A DNA stretch of 64,000 nt, from assembly GCA_965276005.1 (NCBI GenBank), contig OZ254962.1, forward strand, positions 124,001 through 188,000, in the 5' to 3' direction. The position numbers were made by a program, and so were the translations under genes. Below the pieces are notes generated by a model, which was not told the origin of the DNA, made no database searches, and worked only from the letters and a program-made list of their open reading frames with translations. The stretch is from G965232465 sp965276005. GTDB lineage: Bacteria > Pseudomonadota > Alphaproteobacteria > JAQWUY01. This document shows, piece after piece, positions 37,420 through 48,100 of this stretch. The stretch's first letter is position 1, and every line of letters begins with the position of its first letter.

Positions 37420-37755
37420 AATGGTCGATTCGATGTGGGCAAGGGACATGGTTTCGGCACTCCTTAAAATCGGCACCACTAAGCCTTGTTCGGTGCCAAC
37501 GGCAATGCCCACATCTCGATAGTCTTTATGCACGATGTGGGTGTCGTCTATTTCTGCGTTTACGGCTGGAAAATCTTGTAATGCCTGCACCGCCGCCCGG
37601 ACGAAGAATCCCATAAAGCCTAGCTTGGTGCCGTGTTTTTTCTCGAACGCCTCCTTGTATTGCGATCGTAACTGCATCACCGTACTCATATCGATTTCGT
37701 TAAAAGTGGTCAGCAAGGCGGCAGTGTTTTAGGCGTCTTTCAGACGGGAGGCAAT
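37420..37755 (-). pseudogene. Duplicated internal fragment of sucB
   Basis: These 336 bases match 58216-58551, the middle of the catalytic domain of the intact sucB, with 10 mismatches by eye and no gaps (about 97 percent). One change (CAA to TAA) puts a stop codon in the frame. The fragment has neither the lipoyl domain nor the HxxxDG active site, so it cannot be functional. It lies tail to tail with the adhesin gene, as the intact sucB does with an adhesin tail at 57795-57832. Confidence 0.95.
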
Positions 37756-37785
37756 ATAAAAATACACCACCATAACAATAACTAC

Positions 37786-37814
37786 TTGACAACATAAAAT
37801 AAAAACTATACACT
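37786..37814 (+). promoter_or_regulatory. Promoter of the sugar ABC transporter operon
   Basis: TTGACA (37786-37791), 17 bases, TACACT (37809-37814). Transcription would start near 37821, leaving a 180-base leader before the binding-protein gene with no recognised riboswitch. Confidence 0.65.
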
Positions 37815-37998
37815 CAAGGCGGGAAATGGGTCTTATGGGAAGATATCATGATAATACATGGGGCAACACCCTGTTAAACTGTACAAAACTATATCAATAA
37901 TAAAAAACAAAGGGGCTGTACCAGATAACTAACCTAAATATTTTTTAGCCCACTGTTTTAATATATATGCAGAATAACTTTAAAAGGAGAACTATGTT

Positions 37999-39039
37999 AT
38001 GTTTAAGAAAATTTTTATGGCATTTTCCGCCGTGCTTATGCTGTTAGGATTAAGTGTATCCGTAGCAGGTACATTTGATGGACCGACCAGTGGACCAAAG
38101 GCTGCCGAAGGTAAGTCGATTGTTGTTGTGGCTGGTAATTTGAAAAATGGTGGTATACTTGGGGTAACAAACGGTGTAGAAGAGGCCGTAAAAGCCATAG
38201 GGTGGGACATCCGTATACTAGACGGTGCGGGGTCTATTCAAGGTCGTACGGGTGCGATTGGTCAGGCACTTGCCTTAAAACCTGATGGTATCGTTATCAA
38301 TGGTTTTGATGCGGTTGAACAACAGGCTGCACTTGCAGGCGTGGTATCGGCTGGGATTCCCATGGTTGCGTGGCACTCTGGTCCTGTAATAGGCTGTGAT
38401 GCCCCCGGGGGTATTTTTGCCAATGTATCCACCGATGCAATGACCGTGTCCGAAGTGGCGGCAAAATGGGCACTAGAAGATGGCGGTGACAGTATGGGGG
38501 CGATTATTTTCACTGATTCGACCTATCAAATTGCCATAGCCAAAGCGGATAAAATCAAGGAAACTATTGAAGCGGCAGGTGGCACTGTGTTGGAATATGT
38601 AGACACACCCATTGCCGATACTTCTACTCGCATGGGTCCTTTGACAATTAACCTGTTGCAAAAATATGGTAAAAAGTGGACACATGCATTGGCGATTAAC
38701 GATTTATACTTTGACTTTATGGGTCCCGCATTGGCAAATGTTGGTATTTCATCCAAGGACGGTCCACAGGCGGGATCGGCTGGTGATGGATCTGAGGCGG
38801 CATTCCAACGAATTCGCAGTGGCAATTACCAAACCATTACGGTGGCAGAACCCTTGAATTTACAAGGTTGGCAACTGGTTGATGAGTTGAACCGTGCCAT
38901 GCAGGGTGCGTCCTGTTCAGGCTATATCACATCACCCGCATTGGTGGATCAACAAGGTCTGAGTAAGATAGGCAACAGCAATCAATTTGATCCAGATATT
39001 CCATATCGTGAATCGTACAAAACTATCTGGGGCAAATAA
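37999..39039 (+). CDS. Periplasmic sugar-binding protein (RbsB-like)
   Basis: This is the substrate-binding subunit of a carbohydrate uptake ABC transporter, 346 residues. A signal peptide (MFKKIFMAFSAVLMLLGLSVSVAG) is followed by a type I periplasmic binding fold: GVTNGVEEAVKAIGWDIRILDGAGS, LALKPDGIVINGFDA, and ITSPALVDQQ at the end. The sugar is unknown. The ribosome site AAAGGAGA is strong. Its gene ends 127 bases before the ATPase gene, with a large stem-loop in between. Confidence 0.9.
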   Translation: MFKKIFMAFSAVLMLLGLSVSVAGTFDGPTSGPKAAEGKSIVVVAGNLKNGGILGVTNGVEEAVKAIGWDIRILDGAGSIQGRTGAIGQALALKPDGIVINGFDAVEQQAALAGVVSAGIPMVAWHSGPVIGCDAPGGIFANVSTDAMTVSEVAAKWALEDGGDSMGAIIFTDSTYQIAIAKADKIKETIEAAGGTVLEYVDTPIADTSTRMGPLTINLLQKYGKKWTHALAINDLYFDFMGPALANVGISSKDGPQAGSAGDGSEAAFQRIRSGNYQTITVAEPLNLQGWQLVDELNRAMQGASCSGYITSPALVDQQGLSKIGNSNQFDPDIPYRESYKTIWGK

Positions 39040-39057
39040 GCACTTAGATACTTGTTT

Positions 39058-39116
39058 CCTGCACTAGCGAAGGCGAAAAATATGAAGATATTTCATTAAG
39101 ACCTTCGTTAGGCAGG
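39058..39116 (+). promoter_or_regulatory. Intra-operon stem-loop after the binding-protein gene
   Basis: CCTGCACTAGCGAAGG (39058-39073) pairs with CCTTCGTTAGGCAGG (39102-39116) with a single bulge. A smaller AAATAT-GAAG-ATATTT hairpin sits inside. In binding-protein transporter operons such structures protect the upstream mRNA and lower expression of the membrane genes; that role is inferred. Confidence 0.6.
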
Positions 39117-39166
39117 TTATTTTGAGTCTTTATGTTTGTGTAAAATTATGATGAGGGGTGGCTACT

Positions 39167-40672
39167 GTGAGTGACACTGCTAAAAATAATTTGTATTTTG
39201 ATGGAATAAAAAAGCACTTCGGTGGAACCTATGCTCTACGGGATGTATCGCTGAGTGTGGAACGAGGGGAAATTGTTGCTCTGTTGGGCGAAAATGGTGC
39301 GGGCAAATCCACTCTTATCAAAGTTCTTGGTGGTATACACAAAGCCGATGAAGGTTGTGTTTTTGTCGATGGTCAATTATATGAACATCGCCCGGGTGGA
39401 TTTGGGGAACGCCAGTCTGTGGCGTTTATCCATCAGGATTTGGGCATGATTGAATGGATGACTGTTGCAGAAAATATGGCGTTAGCATTGGGATATTCCC
39501 GTAAATTTGGTTTGATACATTGGAAATCGGTTGAACAATTTGCACAGGATGCGTTACGCAAAGTGGGATGTGATTTTGACCCAAATATACGGGTACAAGA
39601 CTTGTCCCGTACAGAAAAATCTCTGGTTGCCATTGCCCGTGCCCTTGCGGTGGATTGTAATTATCTTGTTTTGGACGAGCCGACTGCATCCCTGCCTGCG
39701 GATGAGGTTGAGCGACTGTTTGAAGCTTTGCGACCATTAAGAGAACAAGGGGTGGGCATGATTTATGTGTCCCATAGATTGGATGAGATTTTTCGCATTG
39801 CGGATCGGGTGGCCGTGTTACGGGATGGGGAATTGGTGGATCTGTGTAATATTCAGGATACCACACCAGAAAAGTTGGTTTATACGATTGTTGGTCGTCA
39901 AACCCGTCAGATTACGAAACTAGATACTCCATTAGGCGAAACTTTGTTGAATGTGTCTGATTTAAATATGCAGGCGGTACACAATATTAGTTTTAACTTG
40001 CAAAAAAATGAAATTATTGGTCTGGTTGGCTTACGGGGGGCAGGGCATGAAGATGTGTCACGAGCGTTATTTGGATATGAAGATTTTAAAGGGAAAATTA
40101 CCCTTTGTGGTACCCAACCAGATTTGCGTTCCCCACAAACAGCAATGGCATCTGGCATTGGATTAGTCGCACGGGACAGAACCGAAGAATCGGTGGCAAT
40201 GTCGCTAACAATTAGGGAAAATACTTTTTTAAATCCGCTGGCGGTGGGACGCACGATATTGTCCTTTATGGGTCATCGGACAGAAACCAAACATGCCATG
40301 CACATAGGCGAACGGGTCGCCTTATCCCCAAATAATCAGGGCATGGCAATTGAAAGCCTATCAGGGGGAAATCAGCAAAAAGTGGTTATTGGACGATGGT
40401 TGGCAACCAACCGCAAATTATTGATTTGTGAAGACCCTACCGCAGGCGTTGATGTGGGGGCTAAGGCGGAAATATATACCTTGTTGAACCGTGCAATGCA
40501 GGATGGGGTGGGCATTATTGTTATGTCCACAGACTTTGAAGAAGTTGCCTCCATATGCCATCGTGCGATTGTTTTCAGCCAAGGCAACATCGTATGTGAA
40601 TTGGCAGGGAATGACCTAACTACGGAAAACTTAATACGGTCGGCATCCGCATCTAATACTATGCAAAGTTAA
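39167..40672 (+). CDS. Sugar ABC transporter ATPase (RbsA/XylG type)
   Basis: This duplicated ATPase subunit of 501 residues energises ribose/xylose-type sugar uptake. The first domain has Walker A GENGAGKSTL and LDEPTASLP. The second has a degenerate Walker A (GLRGAGHEDVSR) but intact SGGNQQKVVIGRWL and EDPTAGVDVG, as is normal for this family. The GTG at 39167 is preferred to a GTG three codons earlier because GAGGGG lies nine bases before it. It is followed after 14 bases by the permease. Confidence 0.92.
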   Translation: MSDTAKNNLYFDGIKKHFGGTYALRDVSLSVERGEIVALLGENGAGKSTLIKVLGGIHKADEGCVFVDGQLYEHRPGGFGERQSVAFIHQDLGMIEWMTVAENMALALGYSRKFGLIHWKSVEQFAQDALRKVGCDFDPNIRVQDLSRTEKSLVAIARALAVDCNYLVLDEPTASLPADEVERLFEALRPLREQGVGMIYVSHRLDEIFRIADRVAVLRDGELVDLCNIQDTTPEKLVYTIVGRQTRQITKLDTPLGETLLNVSDLNMQAVHNISFNLQKNEIIGLVGLRGAGHEDVSRALFGYEDFKGKITLCGTQPDLRSPQTAMASGIGLVARDRTEESVAMSLTIRENTFLNPLAVGRTILSFMGHRTETKHAMHIGERVALSPNNQGMAIESLSGGNQQKVVIGRWLATNRKLLICEDPTAGVDVGAKAEIYTLLNRAMQDGVGIIVMSTDFEEVASICHRAIVFSQGNIVCELAGNDLTTENLIRSASASNTMQS

Positions 40673-40686
40673 GGAGTATTATTATT

Positions 40687-41706
40687 ATGCAATCATTTGA
40701 ATCTAATGCACTGGAACCCACGAAAGCGGACTTAAAGGACGCTTCCCTTAAAACACATATCCTAAGATTGTTACCTGTTTATGGTTTGGTTTTATTGACA
40801 ATATTTTTAATTATTTTATTTTCGATTTTGTTACCTGATACATTCCCAACACTGTTGAATTTACGGGCGATAATTTCTGACAAGGCGATTATTGCGTTAT
40901 TGTCGTTGGGGGCGATGATACCGATGGCAGCCGGTCGGATTGATTTAACGGTTGGATATGGAATCGTGCTATGGCATGTGATTGCCATTTCATTGCAAAC
41001 CGTGTTCGGGTTTCCTTGGTCTGTGGCGGTGGCGGTTGTTTTGCTGTTGGGGTTGATAACAGGATTCTTAAATGGCTTATTGGTGGAAGTTGCTAAAATT
41101 GACAGCTTTATTGCCACTTTAGGGACAGGAACAGTATTGTATGCGTTGGCATTGTGGCACACGGGTGGTCGTCAGATGGTGGGCGTATTACCAGATAGTT
41201 TTTATGCCATCAATGGTACCTTTGTATTTGGGTTGCCTATTACTGGTTTTTATGTGTTGATTATTACGGTTGCGTTGTGGCTTATTTTGGAATATACGCC
41301 CATTGGGCGGTATCTGTATGCAATTGGGGCAAACCAACGATCGGCACAGCTCAACGGTATTCCCACTCGTAAATTTGTTATCGGGGCGTTTATGTCTTCG
41401 GGTTTGATGACAGCATTTGCCGGGGTGTTATTGGCATCAAAATTACGCATTGGTCAAGCATCCGTGGGACTTGAATTTTTGTTGCCTGCTTTGGTGGGGG
41501 CATTTTTAGGATCCACGACCATAAAACCGGGGCGGGTGAATGTTTGGGGAACCATTGTTGGGGTGGCAATTTTGGCTGTTGGGATTTCAGGCATTCAACA
41601 GTTTGGCGGAAGATTTTGGGTGGAACCGATGTTTAATGGGGTTACCTTATTGATTGCCATCGGCATAGCCGGTTACGCCCAACGCCGTAAAGGGGGCAAG
41701 AAGTAA
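40687..41706 (+). CDS. Sugar ABC transporter permease (RbsC-like)
   Basis: This inner-membrane subunit has 339 residues and about ten hydrophobic helices. AAGRIDLTVGYGIVLWHV matches the GGIDLSVG region of ribose-type permeases, and ALVGAFLGSTTIKPGRVNVWGTIVG matches the conserved cytoplasmic loop that meets the ATPase. The ribosome site is AAGGAG. It is the last gene of the binding protein-ATPase-permease set; no sugar kinase or regulator is adjacent. Confidence 0.92.
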   Translation: MQSFESNALEPTKADLKDASLKTHILRLLPVYGLVLLTIFLIILFSILLPDTFPTLLNLRAIISDKAIIALLSLGAMIPMAAGRIDLTVGYGIVLWHVIAISLQTVFGFPWSVAVAVVLLLGLITGFLNGLLVEVAKIDSFIATLGTGTVLYALALWHTGGRQMVGVLPDSFYAINGTFVFGLPITGFYVLIITVALWLILEYTPIGRYLYAIGANQRSAQLNGIPTRKFVIGAFMSSGLMTAFAGVLLASKLRIGQASVGLEFLLPALVGAFLGSTTIKPGRVNVWGTIVGVAILAVGISGIQQFGGRFWVEPMFNGVTLLIAIGIAGYAQRRKGGKK

Positions 41707-41721
41707 CACTATACTTGTGGA

Positions 41722-41750
41722 TTGAGAAGTGATCCCCAATTTTTTATGAT
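41722..41750 (+). promoter_or_regulatory. Candidate promoter of the helicase-methylase pair
   Basis: TTGAGA (41722-41727), 17 bases, TATGAT (41745-41750), about 80 bases before the helicase start. Confidence 0.5.
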
Positions 41751-41830
41751 ATGATTTATTACATGTTGGTAACTGAGACTTTAACACCTATATACGAAAC
41801 ACACACACATAAAATGACAGGAATTTTTAC

Positions 41831-44800
41831 ATGCTCGATACACGATTTTTTACTAATGAATATGACGAAAAACTTAGCGAGCGGCTTGAGGTTATTATTG
41901 GGCAGGATACTGAGCGGTTTGATAGCTTGACGGGGTATTTTTATGTTACGGGGTATAAGGTGTTACACGATGCCTTAAATCGTGTTGGCAACATGCGTAT
42001 TCTTATTGGTATGGGATCGGATACGGAAACGATTGAAGCCATACAAATTGCCCTACACCAACAGCAATCATTGCAGTATGTAAATAGCAACCAGATACGG
42101 ATCGAGTACCAAAAAAAGATTATAGATGAATTTGAAACCCTTGACGACACTATCGACAGCCATTACAGCACAGAAAAATTTATCGCTGATGTGCGGTCTG
42201 GTCGTATAGAAATACGGGTATATCCCAATCAGGGATTACATGCAAAATTATACATTATGCACTATGGGGAAAATTCTATGGACAGGGGGCGATGTGTTAC
42301 GGGGTCTAGTAATTTCTCCGTTGCGGGATTGACCCATAATCTCGAATTAAATGTGGAATTAAAAGATTCTGGCGATTATCAATATGCCACCGATTACTTT
42401 AATAAGCTGTGGGACGATTCTGTCGATGTGTCAGAAACTTTAATCGCTACTGTTGAGCAGGACACATGGTATCGGGACGACATCACCCCCTATGAGCTTT
42501 TTCTTAAATTTCTGTACGAACATTTTCAAGAAGACATTAACACAGATGCTTTGCTGGATATGGAAAAGCCTGATGGTTACATAGAATTTGAATATCAAAC
42601 ACAGGCCGTCATATGGGCAAAACGCATATTAAAGCAATATGGGGGGGTGTTTTTGTCCGATGTGGTGGGGTTGGGCAAAACCTACATGGGGGCAAGGCTG
42701 GCACAACAATTACGCCCAGAGGGTAAAATATTGGTTATTGCCCCACCGGCTCTGCTAGATAAAAACAACAAAGGGGGGTGGCGACGGGTTCTTGCAGACT
42801 TTGGGGTACAGGCGGAGTATTGTCATATTGGCTCCATTGGCAAAGTTATTGCACAGGGCGATACCATGCGATATAAAACCATCATAGTCGACGAATCCCA
42901 CCGTTTCCGCAACAGGGATGGCGATTGGTACGCCGATTTACACGAAATTTGTTCCGGCAAAAATGTTATTTTGCTGTCCGCTACGCCCTATAACAATTCC
43001 AGTATCGATATATTGGCACAGCTGGCATTGTTCCAAGAAACCCGCAACAGCACCATTCCGGGATTGTCCAACCTAGAAAGCTTTTTTACAGGTCTAGAAA
43101 AAGGCATCAAAAAATATAACCGTAAAAAACAGCCTCGACAATATGTACGGGCGGTCAAAAATGCGTCGAAACAAATACGGGAAAAAATACTTTCCCATGT
43201 GATGGTAAGACGGACAAGAGCCGAAATTCAAACATTTTTTGAACAAGATGTTCAAAACGCCAAGTTATCTTTTCCCAAAGCACACAAACCAAAACCCGTA
43301 TTTTATCAATTAAACAGCGATGAAAATATGTTGTTCCACGCCACGATTGCCACATTAAAGCAGCTAGAATACGCCCGTTACACACCAAAGTTATATTTGC
43401 GAATTCCCGATGAAAAAAGTGCTCTTGGACAAGAAAACTTAAAAGACATTATCAAAAGCCTTATTGTAAAACGCATGGAAAGTAGTATATCTGCATTTAT
43501 TGCTATGTTGGGCAACATGAAAAAATCGAGCCAATATTTCTTAGACGGTTTAAATCAAGGTAAAGTGTACTATACAAGAAACTGGATGGATTTAGAGGAC
43601 ATATTAGAGTCCGAAGACGACGAAAAAGAACAACGCTTATTGAATACTGGAAAACTGGAAATAGAAAGTACGGCACTATACCGTGACACATTAAAATCCG
43701 ATGTGCAATCCGATATTGCTGTATTGGATGATCTGTCGACACAGTGGCAAAAACTGTTGTCGAATCGTGATGTAAAAAAAGATACTTTAATCGCCTTATT
43801 AAACAATGATCCCTTGTTGCGTAACAAAGTTATTTTATTTACCGAATCGGTTGTAACTGCCAAATACTTGGCACAAGAATTACAACAAATCGGTCGAAAA
43901 CCTCTTGTTGCTATTGGTGGTGGCAATAGGGGCGATCGTGAAAAAATCATCGATAATTTCTCCCCTGTAGAGACTAACAGTAAACAAACAAAGAGCAACG
44001 ATTATGATATACTGATTGCCACCGATGCCTATGCGGAGGGCATAAACTTACACAGTACCAATGTGATTATCAACTATGATATTCCATGGAACAGTACCCG
44101 CATGATGCAGCGGGCGGGGCGGATAAACCGTCTTGGTACGGTGTTTACGGATATATACATATATAATTTTTTCCCATCGGAGGAGGTCGATGGAGAAATT
44201 GCCTTACGATCGAAAGCGATTGGTAAAATCGAGGGCTTTTTTGAATTGTTGGGCGAAGATTCTGGGGTTTTAACGCCGGGCGAAAAACCTGAGCCAAAAG
44301 GTCTGTTTGAAAAATTGTCGACAACAGACGATGACGAAGACGCCGTTGCCAACAGCGAACTACAATTTTTACAAATTATCCGTGATATTCGGGATACGGA
44401 TAAACAGCTATTTACAAAAATACAAAAACTACCGCTAAAATCCCGCAGTGCAAAATATATGCCCGACAAGGCACAGGATTTTTCCGATAACCACAAGATG
44501 ATAACCGTATCGTATATCCGCAAGGGATATTTGAAAAAATACTATGTAGCAAACGGCACCGACACCCACCCCATAGATTTTGTAACCACTGCCAAAATTT
44601 TACAAAGCGAAGTAAACACGCCTGCCTTACGCTTGGATACAACCGAATGTAAATATTTGTATAAGGACATAGAAAAAAGTATTGCTGCGTTTGAACAGGA
44701 ATACCAACAATCACAGCACACACCGATTATAAAAAACCGTACGGATAGCCAAGTTATCAAATTGTTAAAAGCCTTTCAAAATATGCCTGAATGCACGGAT

Positions 44801-45040
44801 TATGAAATCACATATTTCAAACAGGTTATAGACATCATACAACGGGGGGCGTTAAACAAGGATAAAACCAAAAAAATTGCACAATACTGCAAAGCTAACA
44901 AAGCCCCCAAAATAGCGGATTTTCGTATCTTTTTGGAACGGGTTGTTCCTGAATACTTGTTACGCCCTAACGAAAAGGTTAAAAACGATGCCAACCGGCA
45001 AGTGGTTATCAGTATGGTACTAAAAAAACATAGCACATGA
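41831..45040 (+). CDS. PLD-nuclease/SNF2-helicase protein of a restriction-like system
   Basis: This 1069-residue protein joins a phospholipase D-type nuclease-like domain to a SWI2/SNF2 helicase. The PLD part (residues about 25-200) has the catalytic-type HAK (137-139) followed by GSSNFS (158-163). The helicase has Walker A VVGLGKT (279-285), the DESH box (354-357), the ATPYNN motif III and a helicase-C domain ending in QRAGRINRLG near residue 760. PLD plus translocase architectures occur in ATP-dependent restriction and phage-defence systems. It lies 69 bases upstream of an Eco57I-type methylase gene, its presumed partner. Foreign-DNA cleavage is inferred. Confidence 0.88.
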   Translation: MLDTRFFTNEYDEKLSERLEVIIGQDTERFDSLTGYFYVTGYKVLHDALNRVGNMRILIGMGSDTETIEAIQIALHQQQSLQYVNSNQIRIEYQKKIIDEFETLDDTIDSHYSTEKFIADVRSGRIEIRVYPNQGLHAKLYIMHYGENSMDRGRCVTGSSNFSVAGLTHNLELNVELKDSGDYQYATDYFNKLWDDSVDVSETLIATVEQDTWYRDDITPYELFLKFLYEHFQEDINTDALLDMEKPDGYIEFEYQTQAVIWAKRILKQYGGVFLSDVVGLGKTYMGARLAQQLRPEGKILVIAPPALLDKNNKGGWRRVLADFGVQAEYCHIGSIGKVIAQGDTMRYKTIIVDESHRFRNRDGDWYADLHEICSGKNVILLSATPYNNSSIDILAQLALFQETRNSTIPGLSNLESFFTGLEKGIKKYNRKKQPRQYVRAVKNASKQIREKILSHVMVRRTRAEIQTFFEQDVQNAKLSFPKAHKPKPVFYQLNSDENMLFHATIATLKQLEYARYTPKLYLRIPDEKSALGQENLKDIIKSLIVKRMESSISAFIAMLGNMKKSSQYFLDGLNQGKVYYTRNWMDLEDILESEDDEKEQRLLNTGKLEIESTALYRDTLKSDVQSDIAVLDDLSTQWQKLLSNRDVKKDTLIALLNNDPLLRNKVILFTESVVTAKYLAQELQQIGRKPLVAIGGGNRGDREKIIDNFSPVETNSKQTKSNDYDILIATDAYAEGINLHSTNVIINYDIPWNSTRMMQRAGRINRLGTVFTDIYIYNFFPSEEVDGEIALRSKAIGKIEGFFELLGEDSGVLTPGEKPEPKGLFEKLSTTDDDEDAVANSELQFLQIIRDIRDTDKQLFTKIQKLPLKSRSAKYMPDKAQDFSDNHKMITVSYIRKGYLKKYYVANGTDTHPIDFVTTAKILQSEVNTPALRLDTTECKYLYKDIEKSIAAFEQEYQQSQHTPIIKNRTDSQVIKLLKAFQNMPECTDYEITYFKQVIDIIQRGALNKDKTKKIAQYCKANKAPKIADFRIFLERVVPEYLLRPNEKVKNDANRQVVISMVLKKHST

Positions 45041-45109
45041 AAAATACATAGTGTATAATGGCTTGAATCTGCACACATGAGAGTGTGCCATATTTGGGGA
45101 GAAAGAGAG

Positions 45110-48100
45110 ATGTTAGAAAAAGTCATACAGGACTGTTTAAACAATGCCTTCGACATAGGTTCGTTTACAAAGTTGTGCAGTGAACTTTCGGGGCTGGAAT
45201 TCGATCCCACACAAGAAACCATTCCCGATTTTAACACAGCCGTAAAATCTATGATTAAGGTCGGTGGGCTGTCAAATGGGCTGTTAAATACGGATGTGGA
45301 TTTTGTTGTGGTACAGCTGCAATCTGGGGATGTAACCCACAGCCGTATGAAACATCGTGATCTTGCCAAAAAATATTTAAAACAGTATGGCAAAGATGCG
45401 GGTGTATTCGCTTTTGTCGACGATACGGAACAATGGCGATTGTCCTTTGTACAGATACGATACGCAAGACAAGGCGACAAAATCACCGAACAAGTATCGA
45501 CCGCCAAAAGATATTCGTACCTTGTCGGCAAAAATAAAAATATCCGTACCGCTTGCACCCAATTATTGGCATTGGCAAAACGCAAAAATCTAACAGCAAG
45601 CAAAATACAAGACGCATTTGCGGTCGAGCCTTTAAACAAAGAATTTTATAAGGATATTGAAAATTGGTATACCAAAGCGGTTGACACGGTTAAGTATTCT
45701 AATGACTTGGGCGAAAACGGTGTCGAACAATCTTTAATCCGTTTTTTGACAAGAATTTTATTTTGTTGGTTCTTGCGAGAGAAAGGTCTTATAGATGGCG
45801 ATATTTTTAAACAAGATATTGTCGAAAAATTTGTAAAACTGGATGCGGACAATAGTAGCTATTACAAGGCTGTTTTACAAAATCTATTTTTTGCCACATT
45901 AAACCAAAAGCGATCGGAGCGACAATTTAGTCAAAAAAGCCGTACAACCCGTACCGTTACCAATCTATACCGGTACAATACTTTATTTTCCGATGCCGAT
46001 GGTTTTATAGGAACATACTTTAAAGATATTCCATTTTTAAACGGCGGATTGTTTGAGTGTCTAGACTATGAATCCGAAACCGAAAAAACCCACCTTAACA
46101 ATGCTAAAGTTATCAGAATTGATGTATTTACCGACAACCCACGAGAAAACTCGTTATACTTTCCCAATGACATTTTACTTGGCGAAGGGGGATTGTTTGC
46201 AATATTTAATCGCTATCAATTTACTATTGAGGAAAGTTCCCCCCTTGATGTCAATGTGGCACTAGATCCGGAATTGTTGGGGCGGATTTTTGAAAACCTA
46301 CTTGCCAGCTACAATTCAGAAACACAACAATCCGCCCGCAAAGGCACAGGGTCTTTTTACACGCCAAGAGATGTGGTACAGTATATGATCCGTGCATCGT
46401 TGCGACAATATTTTCTAAATCAAGGCATGGATACATCGGATATTGATAAGTTGTACAATGAGAAACGCCCTAATAATGCCCATCGATTCAAAGACGCCAT
46501 CAAAAAAATCAAAGTTTTTGACCCCGCCTGTGGATCGGGGGCTTTTCCTATGGGGGTGTTATCAGAATTGGTACATTTCCTAGAAATTCTCGACCCCGAT
46601 AATGTAGAGTGGAAAACGGCAGCTTACAGCCGCAAATTGCGTTTATTACAAAATGGGATTTATGGCGTCGATATACAACCTATTGCCACGCAAATAACCA
46701 AATTAAGATTTTTTATATCATTACTGGTGGATCAGATCCCCGATAGGACAGACGATGATAATTTTGGTATTTTACCCCTACCTAACCTCGAAGCAAAATT
46801 TATTGTTGCCGATTCGTTGATACAATTGGACAAACCCGAAAAGTATGACGATAAGGGCAATATCCAACCTACATTTAAAGATGAGAAATTAGATAATTTA
46901 GAAAAAGAATTACTCGCAATACAAAAAAAGTTCTTTTTTGCGGGGTCGCTGGATGCCAAACGCAAATGTAAAATCGAAGATAAACAAAAACGCCAGCAAA
47001 TGGCTATTGAACTCCGAAAGTCTGGTTGGAATCGTGAGAATGTAGAAAAAATTGTAAATTGGGATTTATACAACCAAAATGCCTCTGCCGATTGGTTCGA
47101 TATGGAATGGATGTTTGGTATTACCGATGGTTTCGACATAGTCATTGGCAACCCGCCATATATCCAACTGCAAAAAAACGGTGGGGCGTTGGGGGAAAAA
47201 TATAAAGCCGTAGGGTACAAAAGTTTTGCTTCAACGGGGGATATTTACGCATTGTTTTACGAACGGGGACATCAAATACTGAGTGATAAAGGCGTGTTGT
47301 GTTATATCACTTCGAATAAATGGATGCGGGCAGGGTATGGGAAACATTTACGGCAATATTTTACCCAAAACACCCAACCGCATATTTTAATCGACATGGG
47401 ACCGGGGGTATTTGAATCCGCTACGGTGGATACGAATATTTTATTGTTTTCAAAACATAACAACACAGATACAATGCACACAATGGACGCCTTAACCATG
47501 CCCAGCGGTTTTTATCAGCAAAATGAATCGTTGGAAAAATTTGTCAGTAATAATGTGATAGATACCCCCATACCTAAAGGCGACGAACAATGGACTATTT
47601 TATCCGCCCAAGAGCAAAGAATTAAATCTATAATTGAGACAAAAAGCACCCGTTTAAAAGATTGGGGAGTCAATATATATCGTGGTGTATTAACAGGATA
47701 CAACCCCGCTTTTATCATCGACAGTTTAACTCGACACACCATTTTATCCAATTGTACCGACAAAGACGAACGCACCCGAACGGATCAACTTATACGACCG
47801 ATTTTACGAGGCAAAGACATAAAAAAATACCAAGCCCATTGGGCGGATCTGTGGTTGATTGGGACATTCCCAGCCTTAAAACTAAAAATAGACGAATACC
47901 CCGCATTAAAGCAGTATTTAGCAGGATACTTACCTAAAATAAATCAGACGGGTGAAAACTATATCGACGAAACTGGTGTAACACAGAAAACCCGAAAGAA
48001 AACAGGTCATAAATGGTTTGAAACACAAGACAGTATAAGTTATTGGAGCGATTTCTTTAAGCCAAAAATTTGTTGGGGAAATATTAACTATGAATCCAAT

